Part shown: piece after piece, positions 42,739 through 50,413 of the stretch | How the letters are laid out: each line of letters opens with the position of its first letter | Position numbering within the stretch: the stretch's first letter is position 1 | Assembly: GCF_013337185.1 (NCBI RefSeq) | Contig: NZ_SWDE01000003.1 | Span: 124,001-188,000, forward strand | DNA from: Serratia proteamaculans | GTDB taxonomy: Bacteria > Pseudomonadota > Gammaproteobacteria > Enterobacterales > Enterobacteriaceae | Direction of reading: 5' to 3' | Length of the DNA stretch: 64,000 nt | Position numbers and translations under genes: made by a program | The notes under the pieces: model-generated | Seen by the model: the letters and a program-made list of their open reading frames with translations, nothing else | The model's database searches: none | Told to the model about the DNA's origin: nothing

Positions 42739-45132
42739 ATGCACAGATCCCTGCGTTATACGCTACTGGCTTCATCGTTATTGTGTTCTCTGGGTGCATT
42801 GGCACAGCCGGCCGGTGATTTGCCGCTGATGCCTTGGCCGCAGCAGGTGGAACTGACCCAACCGGCGGGCAGGCTGGTGCTGGATCACCGCTTGTCGATT
42901 AATCTGCAGGGCGACGATTTGGCTGATGCGCTGTCGCGCTGGCGGCAACGTATTGAGCTGCAAACCGGTTGGACGCTGGCACCCCAGGCGGTAAAAGCTG
43001 CAGGCGTGGTGATTAACGTGAACATCAAGGACAAGGTGGCGGCGCAGCCGCTGCCGGGCAGCGACGAGAGCTATAAACTGGTGGTGAGGCAGGATGGCGT
43101 TACGCTGACCGCCAATACCCGTTTCGGCGCACTGCGTGGCATGGAAACCCTGCTGCAACTGGTGCAGACCGACGGCCAGAACACCTCCCTGCCGCTGGTG
43201 AGCATCAGCGACGTGCCGCGTTTCCCTTGGCGCGGCGTGCTGCTGGATTCGGCGCGTCATTTCCTGCCGCTGGCAGATATTCTGCGCCAGCTCGACGGCA
43301 TGGCGGCAGCCAAGCTCAACGTGTTCCACTGGCATCTGACCGACGATCAGGGCTGGCGCTTTGCTTCTGAGCATTATCCCAAGCTGCAACAGCAGGCCAG
43401 CGACGGCCAGTTTTATACTCGCGAACAGATGCAACAGGTGGTGGCCTATGCCACCGCTCGCGGCATCCGGGTGGTGCCGGAAATCGATCTGCCGGGCCAT
43501 GCTTCCAGCATTGCCGTGGCTTACCCGGAGTTGATGAGCGCGCCGGGGCCGTATCAGATGGAGCGCAACTGGGGTGTCCATAAGCCAACGCTTGATCCTA
43601 CACGTGATGAAGTTTATCAATTTGTTGACGCCATTATTGGCGAACTGGCGGCGATCTTCCCCGATCCTTACCTGCATATCGGGGGTGACGAGGTGGATGC
43701 CAGCCAATGGAAGCAATCGAAAACCATTCAGGCCTTTATGCAACAGCATCAGTTGGCGGACACCCATGCACTGCAGGCCTACTTCAACCAGAAACTGGAA
43801 AAGATCCTCGAACGGCACCAGCGACAGATGGTCGGCTGGGATGAGATTTATCACCCGTCATTGCCACGCAGCATTGTGATCCAATCCTGGCAGGGACAGG
43901 ACTCACTGGGGGCCAGCGCGCAGGACGGCTACCAGGGCATTCTGTCCACCGGCTTCTACCTCGACCAACCGCAGAGCAGCGCCTATCACTATCGCAACGA
44001 GATCCTGCCGCAGCCACTGGGTGTCGCCACCGAGGTGCAAGCCGATGAAAAGGCGCAGAGCTGGCAGTTCAGCATGCCGCGGCTGAAGGGCAGCGCGGTG
44101 GAAGGCAGCTTTACCCTGATTGAAGGGAAGCAGGGGTGGCGTGGCTTTATCGACTTCAACGGCAAATCCCGTCGTGCGTTGCAGGATATCGTCTGGCGTT
44201 CGCCGCAGCAGGTGAGCTTCCGCGTCGATACCTGGATGGGCGAGACGCGCCCGGTGTTCACGCTGCAACAGGATAAGCTCAGTGGGTATACGCTGGTTGG
44301 CAACGTGCGTTATCCGACCAGTGGCAGCAAGCTGATGGCGATCCCGGCGGGCAAGATGCCGGTGGTACCGGACGCGAAGCAGCAGGCCAATATTCTTGGC
44401 GGTGAGGCGGCGCTGTGGGCGGAAAACATCAGGGCGCCGATCCTCGATCTCAAGCTGTGGCCGCGCGGGTTCGCGGTAGCGGAGCGCTTGTGGTCGGCGC
44501 AGGACGTAACCGATGAAACCAACATGTACCGGCGGCTGGCGGCAGTTGACGCCTGGTCGGTGGTCTCGGTGGGCTTGCAGCAGCATGCAGAGACCGCCCG
44601 CGAATTCACCCGGCTGGCGAACAGCGTGCAGATTGCGCCGCTGCAAACCCTGGCCGAGGCGGTGGAGCCGGGCCAGTACTACACCCGTCAGCATCTGAAA
44701 TTCAAAGCCGGTAATTACCATCAGTTCGAACCGCTGAATCGCTTTGCCGACGCTCTGCCGGCGGAAAGCAACGCAGTGCGCGAGATGGGCCGGCAGGTCG
44801 CGGCCCTGGTGAAAGATCGCAATGACAGTGCGGCGGCACAGGCGCTGCGCGAACGTTTGCAACGCTGGCAGTTGAATACTGCGCCGGTGAAAACGGTGAT
44901 AGCCGGTAATCGGGTGATGCAGGATCTGGCGCCGGTAGCACAGGATGTCGGGGCGCTGTCGGCACTGGGGCTGATGCTGCTGGAACGTTATCAGCAGAAC
45001 AAACCCTTGAGCAAAGCCGAAGCCGGGCAGATACAGCAACAGCTGGACGCGGCGGCGCAAATTCGCGACGAAGTGGTGATTGCGGCGGTTTATCCGCTGG
45101 AAGCCCTGCTGCGTGCCAGCGCGATCGAGTGA
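42739..45132 (+). CDS. GH20 beta-N-acetylhexosaminidase, exported
   Basis: The 797-residue enzyme removes terminal GlcNAc from chitooligosaccharides or glycans. Residues 1-23 are a signal peptide, cleaved after LGALA-Q. A GH20b N-domain follows (about 30-160), then the GH20 barrel with FHWHLTDDQGW, PEIDLPGHA and the catalytic pair D317-E318 in HIGGDEV. The C-terminal half has an extra helical and beta domain of about 180 residues beyond residue 620. It is like the periplasmic or outer-membrane hexosaminidase of Serratia and Vibrio (chitobiase class). It is monocistronic: mgtA ends upstream with a terminator and Anbu genes converge downstream. No chitinase gene is nearby. Confidence 0.92.
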   Translation: MHRSLRYTLLASSLLCSLGALAQPAGDLPLMPWPQQVELTQPAGRLVLDHRLSINLQGDDLADALSRWRQRIELQTGWTLAPQAVKAAGVVINVNIKDKVAAQPLPGSDESYKLVVRQDGVTLTANTRFGALRGMETLLQLVQTDGQNTSLPLVSISDVPRFPWRGVLLDSARHFLPLADILRQLDGMAAAKLNVFHWHLTDDQGWRFASEHYPKLQQQASDGQFYTREQMQQVVAYATARGIRVVPEIDLPGHASSIAVAYPELMSAPGPYQMERNWGVHKPTLDPTRDEVYQFVDAIIGELAAIFPDPYLHIGGDEVDASQWKQSKTIQAFMQQHQLADTHALQAYFNQKLEKILERHQRQMVGWDEIYHPSLPRSIVIQSWQGQDSLGASAQDGYQGILSTGFYLDQPQSSAYHYRNEILPQPLGVATEVQADEKAQSWQFSMPRLKGSAVEGSFTLIEGKQGWRGFIDFNGKSRRALQDIVWRSPQQVSFRVDTWMGETRPVFTLQQDKLSGYTLVGNVRYPTSGSKLMAIPAGKMPVVPDAKQQANILGGEAALWAENIRAPILDLKLWPRGFAVAERLWSAQDVTDETNMYRRLAAVDAWSVVSVGLQQHAETAREFTRLANSVQIAPLQTLAEAVEPGQYYTRQHLKFKAGNYHQFEPLNRFADALPAESNAVREMGRQVAALVKDRNDSAAAQALRERLQRWQLNTAPVKTVIAGNRVMQDLAPVAQDVGALSALGLMLLERYQQNKPLSKAEAGQIQQQLDAAAQIRDEVVIAAVYPLEALLRASAIE

Positions 45133-45138
45133 GGTGCA

Positions 45139-45176
45139 GGGGCTCAGCATGCGTAGGGGCTCTGCATGCTGAGCCC
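45139..45176. repeat. GTAG-REP palindromes (copy 2, paired) between convergent genes
   Basis: GTAG (45153-45156) precedes GGGCTCTGCATGCTGAGCCC (45157-45176), almost the same palindrome as that in nrdDG, with one mismatch in the arm. A partial copy, GGGGCTCAGCATGC (45139-45152), stands directly before it, giving a BIME-like pair in the gap between the hexosaminidase and Anbu genes. The larger inverted repeat could terminate both transcripts. Confidence 0.65.
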
Positions 45177-45186
45177 TCACAAAAAC

Positions 45187-45915
45187 CTACAGCTGCAGCG
45201 GCGGCAACTGTTTGAAAATGCTGACCAGCCCTTCGCCCCAGCCTTTGCGGATGGCGTTGAAATGCGGATGATCTTCGGTGATGCGGTATTGTTGTGCGCT
45301 GCTGAAACTGTCGCGCGGGTAAATCATCACGTCGAGCGGCAGGCCGACCGACAGGTTACTGCGTAGCGTAGAATCGAGGGAGATTAGCGCGCACTGCATC
45401 GCCTGTTCCAACGGGGTATCGTAGTTCAGCACCCGATCGATAATCGGCTTGCCGTATTTGCTTTCGCCAATCTGGAAATAGGGTGTATCGCGGGTGGCTT
45501 CGATAAAATTACCCTGCGGATAGATATGGAACAGCCGCATCTCTTCGCCCTGGATCTGGCCGCCGAGCAGCAGGCTGCAACTGAAATCGGTGGTGCTGCC
45601 GCTCTGCTGGGCTTCGCTGTCGCGTTGGATCACTTCTCGTACCGTTTCGCCCACCAGCGTGGCGGCTTCGTACAGGCTGGGGGCATTGAGCAGATTGGGG
45701 CGTTCGGCGTCTTTGCAGCGGCGCTGCAGCAGACTGATGATGCTCTGGGTGGTCGCCAGGTTACCGGCGCTTTGCAGCACCAGCAAGCGCTCGCCGTCCT
45801 GCTGGAACACGTACAGTTTGCGGAAGGTAGAAATATGGTCCACTCCGGCATTGGTGCGTGAATCAGAAGCAAAGACCAGCCCGGATGACAAGCGCATGGC
45901 CACACAATAGGTCAT
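45187..45915 (-). CDS. Anbu, proteasome-like peptidase (ancestral beta subunit)
   Basis: The 242-residue protein is an Ntn-hydrolase of the Anbu type, related to HslV and proteasome beta subunits. The start MTYCVAMRL places T2 as the N-terminal nucleophile after Met removal. SGLVFASDSRTNAG and GESKYGKPIIDRVL are family signatures. It is the last gene of a four-gene operon with a transglutaminase-like protein, an alpha-E protein and an ATP-grasp protein, the standard context of Anbu. Structures show open helical or ring assemblies, but no substrate is established. I chose ATG 45915, so that Thr comes second. Confidence 0.93.
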   Translation of the reverse strand: MTYCVAMRLSSGLVFASDSRTNAGVDHISTFRKLYVFQQDGERLLVLQSAGNLATTQSIISLLQRRCKDAERPNLLNAPSLYEAATLVGETVREVIQRDSEAQQSGSTTDFSCSLLLGGQIQGEEMRLFHIYPQGNFIEATRDTPYFQIGESKYGKPIIDRVLNYDTPLEQAMQCALISLDSTLRSNLSVGLPLDVMIYPRDSFSSAQQYRITEDHPHFNAIRKGWGEGLVSIFKQLPPLQL

Positions 45916-45990
45916 TCCACATTCCCTCAAAACAAGACTGGCACGCCGCCAAATGCCAGCGTGCCGTAAACCTTCACTTTCGGCAAGTGG

Positions 45991-46785
45991 CTATTGCCCG
46001 CTGGGCATCATCTGCACTTCGGCGATGGTCTGCATATTCTCGCAGCCGCCGCCCAGCCGCATGCCGCGCACCGGGCAGGCGTCCAGATAGTCAATGCCCA
46101 CCGCCAGCTTAAGGTGCTGATTCGGCAGACGGGTGTTGTTGGTCACGTCAAAACTGTGCCAGCGTTCGTCGACCCAGGCTTCCGCCCAGGCATGGGTGGC
46201 GACGTGGGTAGAGTCCTCGCTGTAAAGGTAGCCGCTGACATAACGCGCTGGAATATTCAGACTACGGCAGCAGGCCAGAAATACGTGGGTGTGATCCTGA
46301 CAGACGCCGGTACCGGTGGCGAACGCCTGGGCCGCGCTGTCGGTAACGCTGGTGGATCCCGGGCTGTATGGCATTTTCAGCAGCAGTTCGCCCATCAGGT
46401 TTTCCAGCCCGTCCAACACCGCCTGCGGCTGGTAATAGCGCAGGGCAAAGGCCTGGATCGCGCTGTCGGGCTGTGTCAGGGGGCTGTGGCGCAGGAATAC
46501 CAGCGGTGACAGATGCCCCATCAACTGATCCTCTACGCCGTCTTCAATCTCCACCACGCCGTGGGCCTGAATGGTGATTGCCTGATGTGGGTGATCCAGC
46601 GTCAGCACGTGCAGTACGTTACCGAAGGCATCGGTGGTGCATACCGCATCTTCCGGCAGCGTCAGTTGCCAGGAGATCACGCGCTGGTGCTGGGAATTCT
46701 GTGGTGTCAGGCGCAGATACTGGGTGCTGCGCTGCACCTGCTGGGCGTAGGTGTAATGGGTATTGTGCTCAATGTTGAGTTTCAT
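45991..46785 (-). CDS. Transglutaminase-like cysteine peptidase of the Anbu cluster
   Basis: The 264-residue protein has a beta-rich N-terminal domain (about 1-110) and a transglutaminase/NlpC-like core. The catalytic triad is C162 (TGVCQDHTH), H198 (ATHAWAEAW) and D213 (FDVTNN). Members of this cluster are predicted to cleave or form isopeptide bonds in a peptide-based pathway. It starts four bases inside the end of the alpha-E gene (ATGA) and lies 75 bases before Anbu. Confidence 0.9.
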   Translation of the reverse strand: MKLNIEHNTHYTYAQQVQRSTQYLRLTPQNSQHQRVISWQLTLPEDAVCTTDAFGNVLHVLTLDHPHQAITIQAHGVVEIEDGVEDQLMGHLSPLVFLRHSPLTQPDSAIQAFALRYYQPQAVLDGLENLMGELLLKMPYSPGSTSVTDSAAQAFATGTGVCQDHTHVFLACCRSLNIPARYVSGYLYSEDSTHVATHAWAEAWVDERWHSFDVTNNTRLPNQHLKLAVGIDYLDACPVRGMRLGGGCENMQTIAEVQMMPSGQ

Positions 46786-47711
46786 TGTGCCTCCAGGTAG
46801 GTGTGATGGATGCTCTCCGCAATGCCGCCAATCTGCCCAAGAAAGGCGTCCAGCCAGTCGTTCAGCCCGATGTTGTTCAGATCTTTCATACTGCTGAAGC
46901 GCAGTTCGGCGTGCAGCGTGTGCGCCAGCCGACGCGGTTGATTGGCACTGTTGCCACCAATCTGCTCCAGCTGTTGCACCATATCGCCGACGCAGGCCAG
47001 CAGGGAGCGCGGGATTTCATTACGCAGGATCATCAGTTCGGCAATGGTGTCGCGGCTGAGCTGCTGCTTGTAGATGCTGTGATAGGCCTCGCGCGCGCTG
47101 ACTGCCCGCAGCAGCGTGTCCATGCGGTAATACTCGCGCACCGGATCGCCGTCGCTGTCCATCAGCGCGTTTTTCACCCCCAGCAGGCGGGCGGTGCTGT
47201 CGGCCCGTTCCAGCAGGGTGCCGAGGCGGATAAAGCACATGGCGTCGCTGCGCAGCAGGGTGCCGAACATCGCGCCACGAAACAGGTGTGAGCGTTCTTT
47301 TACCCAGTCGAAGAAGGCATCGGCACCCACCGAGCCAATGCCCTGACGGCGGATCAGCTTCATCTCGATCCAGGTGGAGTTAATGCACTCCCAAACCTCG
47401 GAAGACAGGCTGCCGCGTACCGCGTGAGCGTTGTTCCATCCCATCTGCAAACAGCTGTAAATGCTGCTGTGGTTGCGGCTGTCGAGGGCAAAAAAACTGA
47501 CCAGATTGGCCATGGTCAGGTCAGGGTAGGCCGCGGCATACAATTGCCCGGTGCTGGTCAGATTGAGCGGCACCTGCAGATCCTGATCTTCGCTGTCGCG
47601 GATCGGCATCATCGACAGCTTGTTGGTGACGTCGAGTACCCGGGCGATGCTTTCTGCCCGCTCCAGATAGCGGGCCATCCAATAGAGTTCACTGGCAGTT
47701 CGGCTCAGCAT
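46782..47711 (-). CDS. Alpha-E domain protein of the Anbu cluster (DUF403)
   Basis: The 309-residue, mostly helical protein begins MLSRTASELYWMARYLERAESIARVL, the DUF403/alpha-E signature. No catalytic motif is visible. Alpha-E proteins always appear with circularly permuted ATP-grasp and transglutaminase-like partners. It overlaps the ATP-grasp gene by seven bases and the transglutaminase gene by four, so translation is coupled. Its exact role is unknown. Confidence 0.9.
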   Translation of the reverse strand: MLSRTASELYWMARYLERAESIARVLDVTNKLSMMPIRDSEDQDLQVPLNLTSTGQLYAAAYPDLTMANLVSFFALDSRNHSSIYSCLQMGWNNAHAVRGSLSSEVWECINSTWIEMKLIRRQGIGSVGADAFFDWVKERSHLFRGAMFGTLLRSDAMCFIRLGTLLERADSTARLLGVKNALMDSDGDPVREYYRMDTLLRAVSAREAYHSIYKQQLSRDTIAELMILRNEIPRSLLACVGDMVQQLEQIGGNSANQPRRLAHTLHAELRFSSMKDLNNIGLNDWLDAFLGQIGGIAESIHHTYLEAQ

Positions 47712-49141
47712 GCGTCGTCCTCCAACACCCAGGTATCCTTGGTTCCCCCGCCTTGCGACGAGTTGACCACCAGCGAGCCTTGCGCCAGCGCTACGCGCGT
47801 CAGGCCACCGGGCACCAGGCGAATTTCCGCACCGCTGAGGGCAAACGGCCGCAGATCGATATGCCGTGGTGCCAGGCCGTCGTTGACGAAGGTCGGGCAG
47901 GTCGACAGCGCCAGCGTGTTTTGCGCAATGTAGTTATGGGGCTTGGCCAGCAGCAGGGTACGGAAATGGGCGATTTCATCTTTGGTCGCCGCCGGGCCGA
48001 TCAGCATGCCGTAGCCACCGGCACCGTGAACCTCTTTCACTACCATCTGTTCCAGGTTCGCCAGCACGTACGACAGCTCATTTTTGTGACGGCATTGCCA
48101 GGTCGGCACATTGTTGAGGATCGGCTCTTCCTGCAGATAGAAGCGCACCATCTCCGGCACGTACGGATAGATAGACTTGTCGTCGGCCACGCCGGTGCCG
48201 ATGGCGTTGGCCAGCACCACGTTACCGGTGCGGTATACCGACAGCAGCCCCGGTACGCCGAGCATCGAGTCCGGGCGAAAGGCCAGCGGATCGAGAAAGG
48301 CATCGTCCACCCGCCGATAGATCACGTCCACCTTGCAGGGCCCGGCGGTGGTGCGCATAAACACCGCGCCGTCCTTGACGAACAGGTCAGCGCTTTCCAC
48401 CAGCTCAACCCCCATCTGCTGTGCCAGGAAGCTGTGCTCGAAATAGGCGCTGTTAAAGCGGCCCGGCGTCAGCACCACCACGGTCGGATCGTTAATCGGC
48501 GAGCTTTCACGCAGGGTTTGCAGCAGGTGCGACGGGTAGCGCTCCACCGGCGCAATACGCTGTTGGGCGAACAGCTCCGGGTAAAGGCGCATCATCATCT
48601 TGCGGTTTTCCAGCATGTAGGACACGCCGGACGGGGTGCGCAGATTGTCTTCCAGCACGTAATACTGGCCATCGCCGCCGCGCACCATATCCACGCCGAC
48701 AATGTGCGCGTAAATATTGCGGTGCAAATCCACCCCTTGCATGCAGGGTTGATATTGATCGTTGGCCAGCACCTGTTCCGCCGGAATGATCCCGGCTTTC
48801 AGAATATGTTGTTGATGGTAAATATCGTGCAGAAAGGCGTTCAGCGCCTGGACGCGCTGGCGGATGCCGCGATCGAGCATCGCCCATTCGCCGGCGGGAA
48901 TGATGCGCGGCACGCTGTCGAATGGGATCAGCCGTTCGGCACCGTCATCCTCACCGTAAACGTTAAAGGTAATTCCCACCCGATGAAACAGCAGTGCAGC
49001 CTCTTCCCTTTTACGCTGAATGGCCTTGTGATCGGCCTGTTGCAACCAATGCCAGTAAGCTTCGTAATGACCCCGGTGTTTACCCTCAGCCAGAAGCATC
49101 TCATCAAAAAACGGTGAAGCGGACAGATCGATATTTAGCAT
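47705..49141 (-). CDS. Circularly permuted ATP-grasp protein of the Anbu cluster
   Basis: The 478-residue protein belongs to the circularly permuted ATP-grasp family (DUF404/407). Characteristic parts are YEDNLRTPSGVSYMLENR-like VLEDNLRTPSGVSYMLENR, VVLTPGRFNSAYFEHSFLAQQMGVELVE and ANAIGTGVADDKSIYPYVPEM. ATP-grasp enzymes form peptide or amide bonds from carboxylates and amines. With alpha-E, transglutaminase and Anbu it is predicted to build and trim a small peptide or tag. ATG 49141 follows GAGGTGACG. An in-frame ATG at 49183 is possible. First gene of the operon. Confidence 0.92.
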   Translation of the reverse strand: MLNIDLSASPFFDEMLLAEGKHRGHYEAYWHWLQQADHKAIQRKREEAALLFHRVGITFNVYGEDDGAERLIPFDSVPRIIPAGEWAMLDRGIRQRVQALNAFLHDIYHQQHILKAGIIPAEQVLANDQYQPCMQGVDLHRNIYAHIVGVDMVRGGDGQYYVLEDNLRTPSGVSYMLENRKMMMRLYPELFAQQRIAPVERYPSHLLQTLRESSPINDPTVVVLTPGRFNSAYFEHSFLAQQMGVELVESADLFVKDGAVFMRTTAGPCKVDVIYRRVDDAFLDPLAFRPDSMLGVPGLLSVYRTGNVVLANAIGTGVADDKSIYPYVPEMVRFYLQEEPILNNVPTWQCRHKNELSYVLANLEQMVVKEVHGAGGYGMLIGPAATKDEIAHFRTLLLAKPHNYIAQNTLALSTCPTFVNDGLAPRHIDLRPFALSGAEIRLVPGGLTRVALAQGSLVVNSSQGGGTKDTWVLEDDAC

Positions 49142-49423
49142 CGTCACCTCGTCGACATTGCAGGCTGTAGACGGATCCAGCATAAAATGTGCCAAGGTGA
49201 TAAAGGGGCGAAAATGGCGCGAAAACGGCAGGTCGCGGCAGGAAACGGCCCACTTTGGGTGCAACCCAACCGGACACTGCCTTAAAACGGGGCAAAACTG
49301 CGGGGCGTATCTCAGTCTTTAAACATTGCAGCGGCTTCCTCGAAGACTGAATGTAAAGTGCGTTATAAAATCGAGAGCTTACTTCTAACGCATTAATTTA
49401 TAAAAGTATTCAAGGGAATGATA
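49142..49423. other. Intergenic promoter region between Anbu operon and GNAT-like gene
   Basis: This 282-base region has divergent promoters. The right half turns AT-rich, with TATAAA near 49366 and TTTATAAAAG before the GNAT-like gene. No obvious operator, lux-type box or RNA gene was found. Confidence 0.4.
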
Positions 49424-50062
49424 ATGCCGCATGATTTTAATGTTCAGGAACTGGGACGAAGGGTATTAGCAATAACCAATGAAATCTTTGCTGTCGGCGA
49501 ACATAACATTCGGGTGCAAATGTTGACCGCAGAGGATTTGGAATGGTGCATTGTACAGACGCGCCGGCAACCTGAAAGTCAGCGCATCCCCTGGGCGTTG
49601 AGCGGTGCGGTGCTGGATTACCCCGATGCTTTCAACTTTAGTTTTAAAATCCTGGGTGCGGACCAAAGGCCAGCCGGTGCCTGTATATGTCAGTTTTGCC
49701 CTGCAACAGGCAATATGTCGGCGGTGCTGAATGTTGAAATGCTGCAAAATTTCCACATCCAAAAGTCGTGTCTTGATGGTAATACCTTTCGTTTTGCTCT
49801 CTATGCTGCCGTGCTGTTCATGGTCGAGACTCAATGTTCCGGCCTGCGGCTAATATCACCGATCAATGAAAGGGTCGCGGATTATTACATCAATGAGCAT
49901 CACTTCGTTGATATCACTTCTGGTGATAAAGGTATTCTCTATCGTGATGCGCAGGCATTGTTCCAATGGTTTATCGAAGACTCAACACCTACAGAGTCAT
50001 CAGCTTTGGTTGATGCTGCACAATATTTGAGCGACAATAACGACCTGCTGTCAGGATTATAG
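49424..50062 (+). CDS. GNAT-like acetyltransferase, unknown target
   Basis: The 212-residue protein is not one I recognise by name. Its middle (about 60-165) fits a GNAT fold: FNFSFKILGADQRPAGACICQF as strands, AVLNVEMLQNF as the strand that usually leads to the acetyl-CoA loop, and YAAVLFMVETQCSGLRLISPINERVADYYINEHHFVD as the helix and strand that end in the usual Y-x2-x-GF-like region. The canonical RxxGxG loop is missing, so activity is doubtful. The start at 49424 follows AAGGGA at better spacing than the ATG at 49418. It is followed after eight bases by an 88-codon gene. Codon use is more AT-rich than in flanking genes. Confidence 0.62.
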   Translation: MPHDFNVQELGRRVLAITNEIFAVGEHNIRVQMLTAEDLEWCIVQTRRQPESQRIPWALSGAVLDYPDAFNFSFKILGADQRPAGACICQFCPATGNMSAVLNVEMLQNFHIQKSCLDGNTFRFALYAAVLFMVETQCSGLRLISPINERVADYYINEHHFVDITSGDKGILYRDAQALFQWFIEDSTPTESSALVDAAQYLSDNNDLLSGL

Positions 50063-50070
50063 GAGGGGAT

Positions 50071-50337
50071 ATGGTCATTAAAATCACAGATCGGAATGTA
50101 GCGGAAACCACTTCCTATGAGCTGGGGGTGGGCCAGGCAGAAGGAGACAGACTGGCAGTGGTAAAAACCTATACTTCTGATGAGATTAACAGCCTGACCC
50201 CGCGTGGGATGCCCATTACCGCTTCACGGGAAGAGGTAATAGCCGTTTTGAAACAAGCCGCGAAAAAAATTAAGGCTCAATCTTCCCCGATAATAGAAGC
50301 TGCTGGCGCTGTTCGTCGAAACCGAATCGATAAGTAA
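50071..50337 (+). CDS. Small unknown protein, co-transcribed with GNAT-like gene
   Basis: The 88-residue protein has no family I know. It starts MVIKITDRNVAETTSYEL, has a polar middle (TSDEINSLTPRG) and a basic C-terminus (KQAAKKIKAQ and AVRRNRIDK); the predicted character is a small soluble basic protein. It has a good GGAGGGG ribosome site and a strong hairpin right after its stop, so it looks like a real gene. It could be a partner protein, an antitoxin-like factor or a modified peptide precursor; nothing in the sequence decides. Confidence 0.6.
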   Translation: MVIKITDRNVAETTSYELGVGQAEGDRLAVVKTYTSDEINSLTPRGMPITASREEVIAVLKQAAKKIKAQSSPIIEAAGAVRRNRIDK

Positions 50338-50367
50338 TCTACTGGCTGCAGTTGCGGCCAGTAGATT
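50336..50367 (+). terminator. Terminator after the 88-aa gene
   Basis: AATCTACTGGC (50336-50346) and GCCAGTAGATT (50357-50367) are perfect 11-base arms around a ten-base loop, directly overlapping the stop codon of the small gene and followed by ATTCAGTTC. It separates the two-gene operon from the convergent NRPS gene. Confidence 0.8.
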
Positions 50368-50413
50368 ATTCAGTTCAATAAGAACCCTTCCGGCTACCCT
50401 GACGCCTTGGCAT

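Noticed and set aside
47753-49117. 454-codon plus-strand frame opposite the ATP-grasp gene
   Set aside because: Antisense shadow of a high-GC gene. No ribosome site or recognisable domain.
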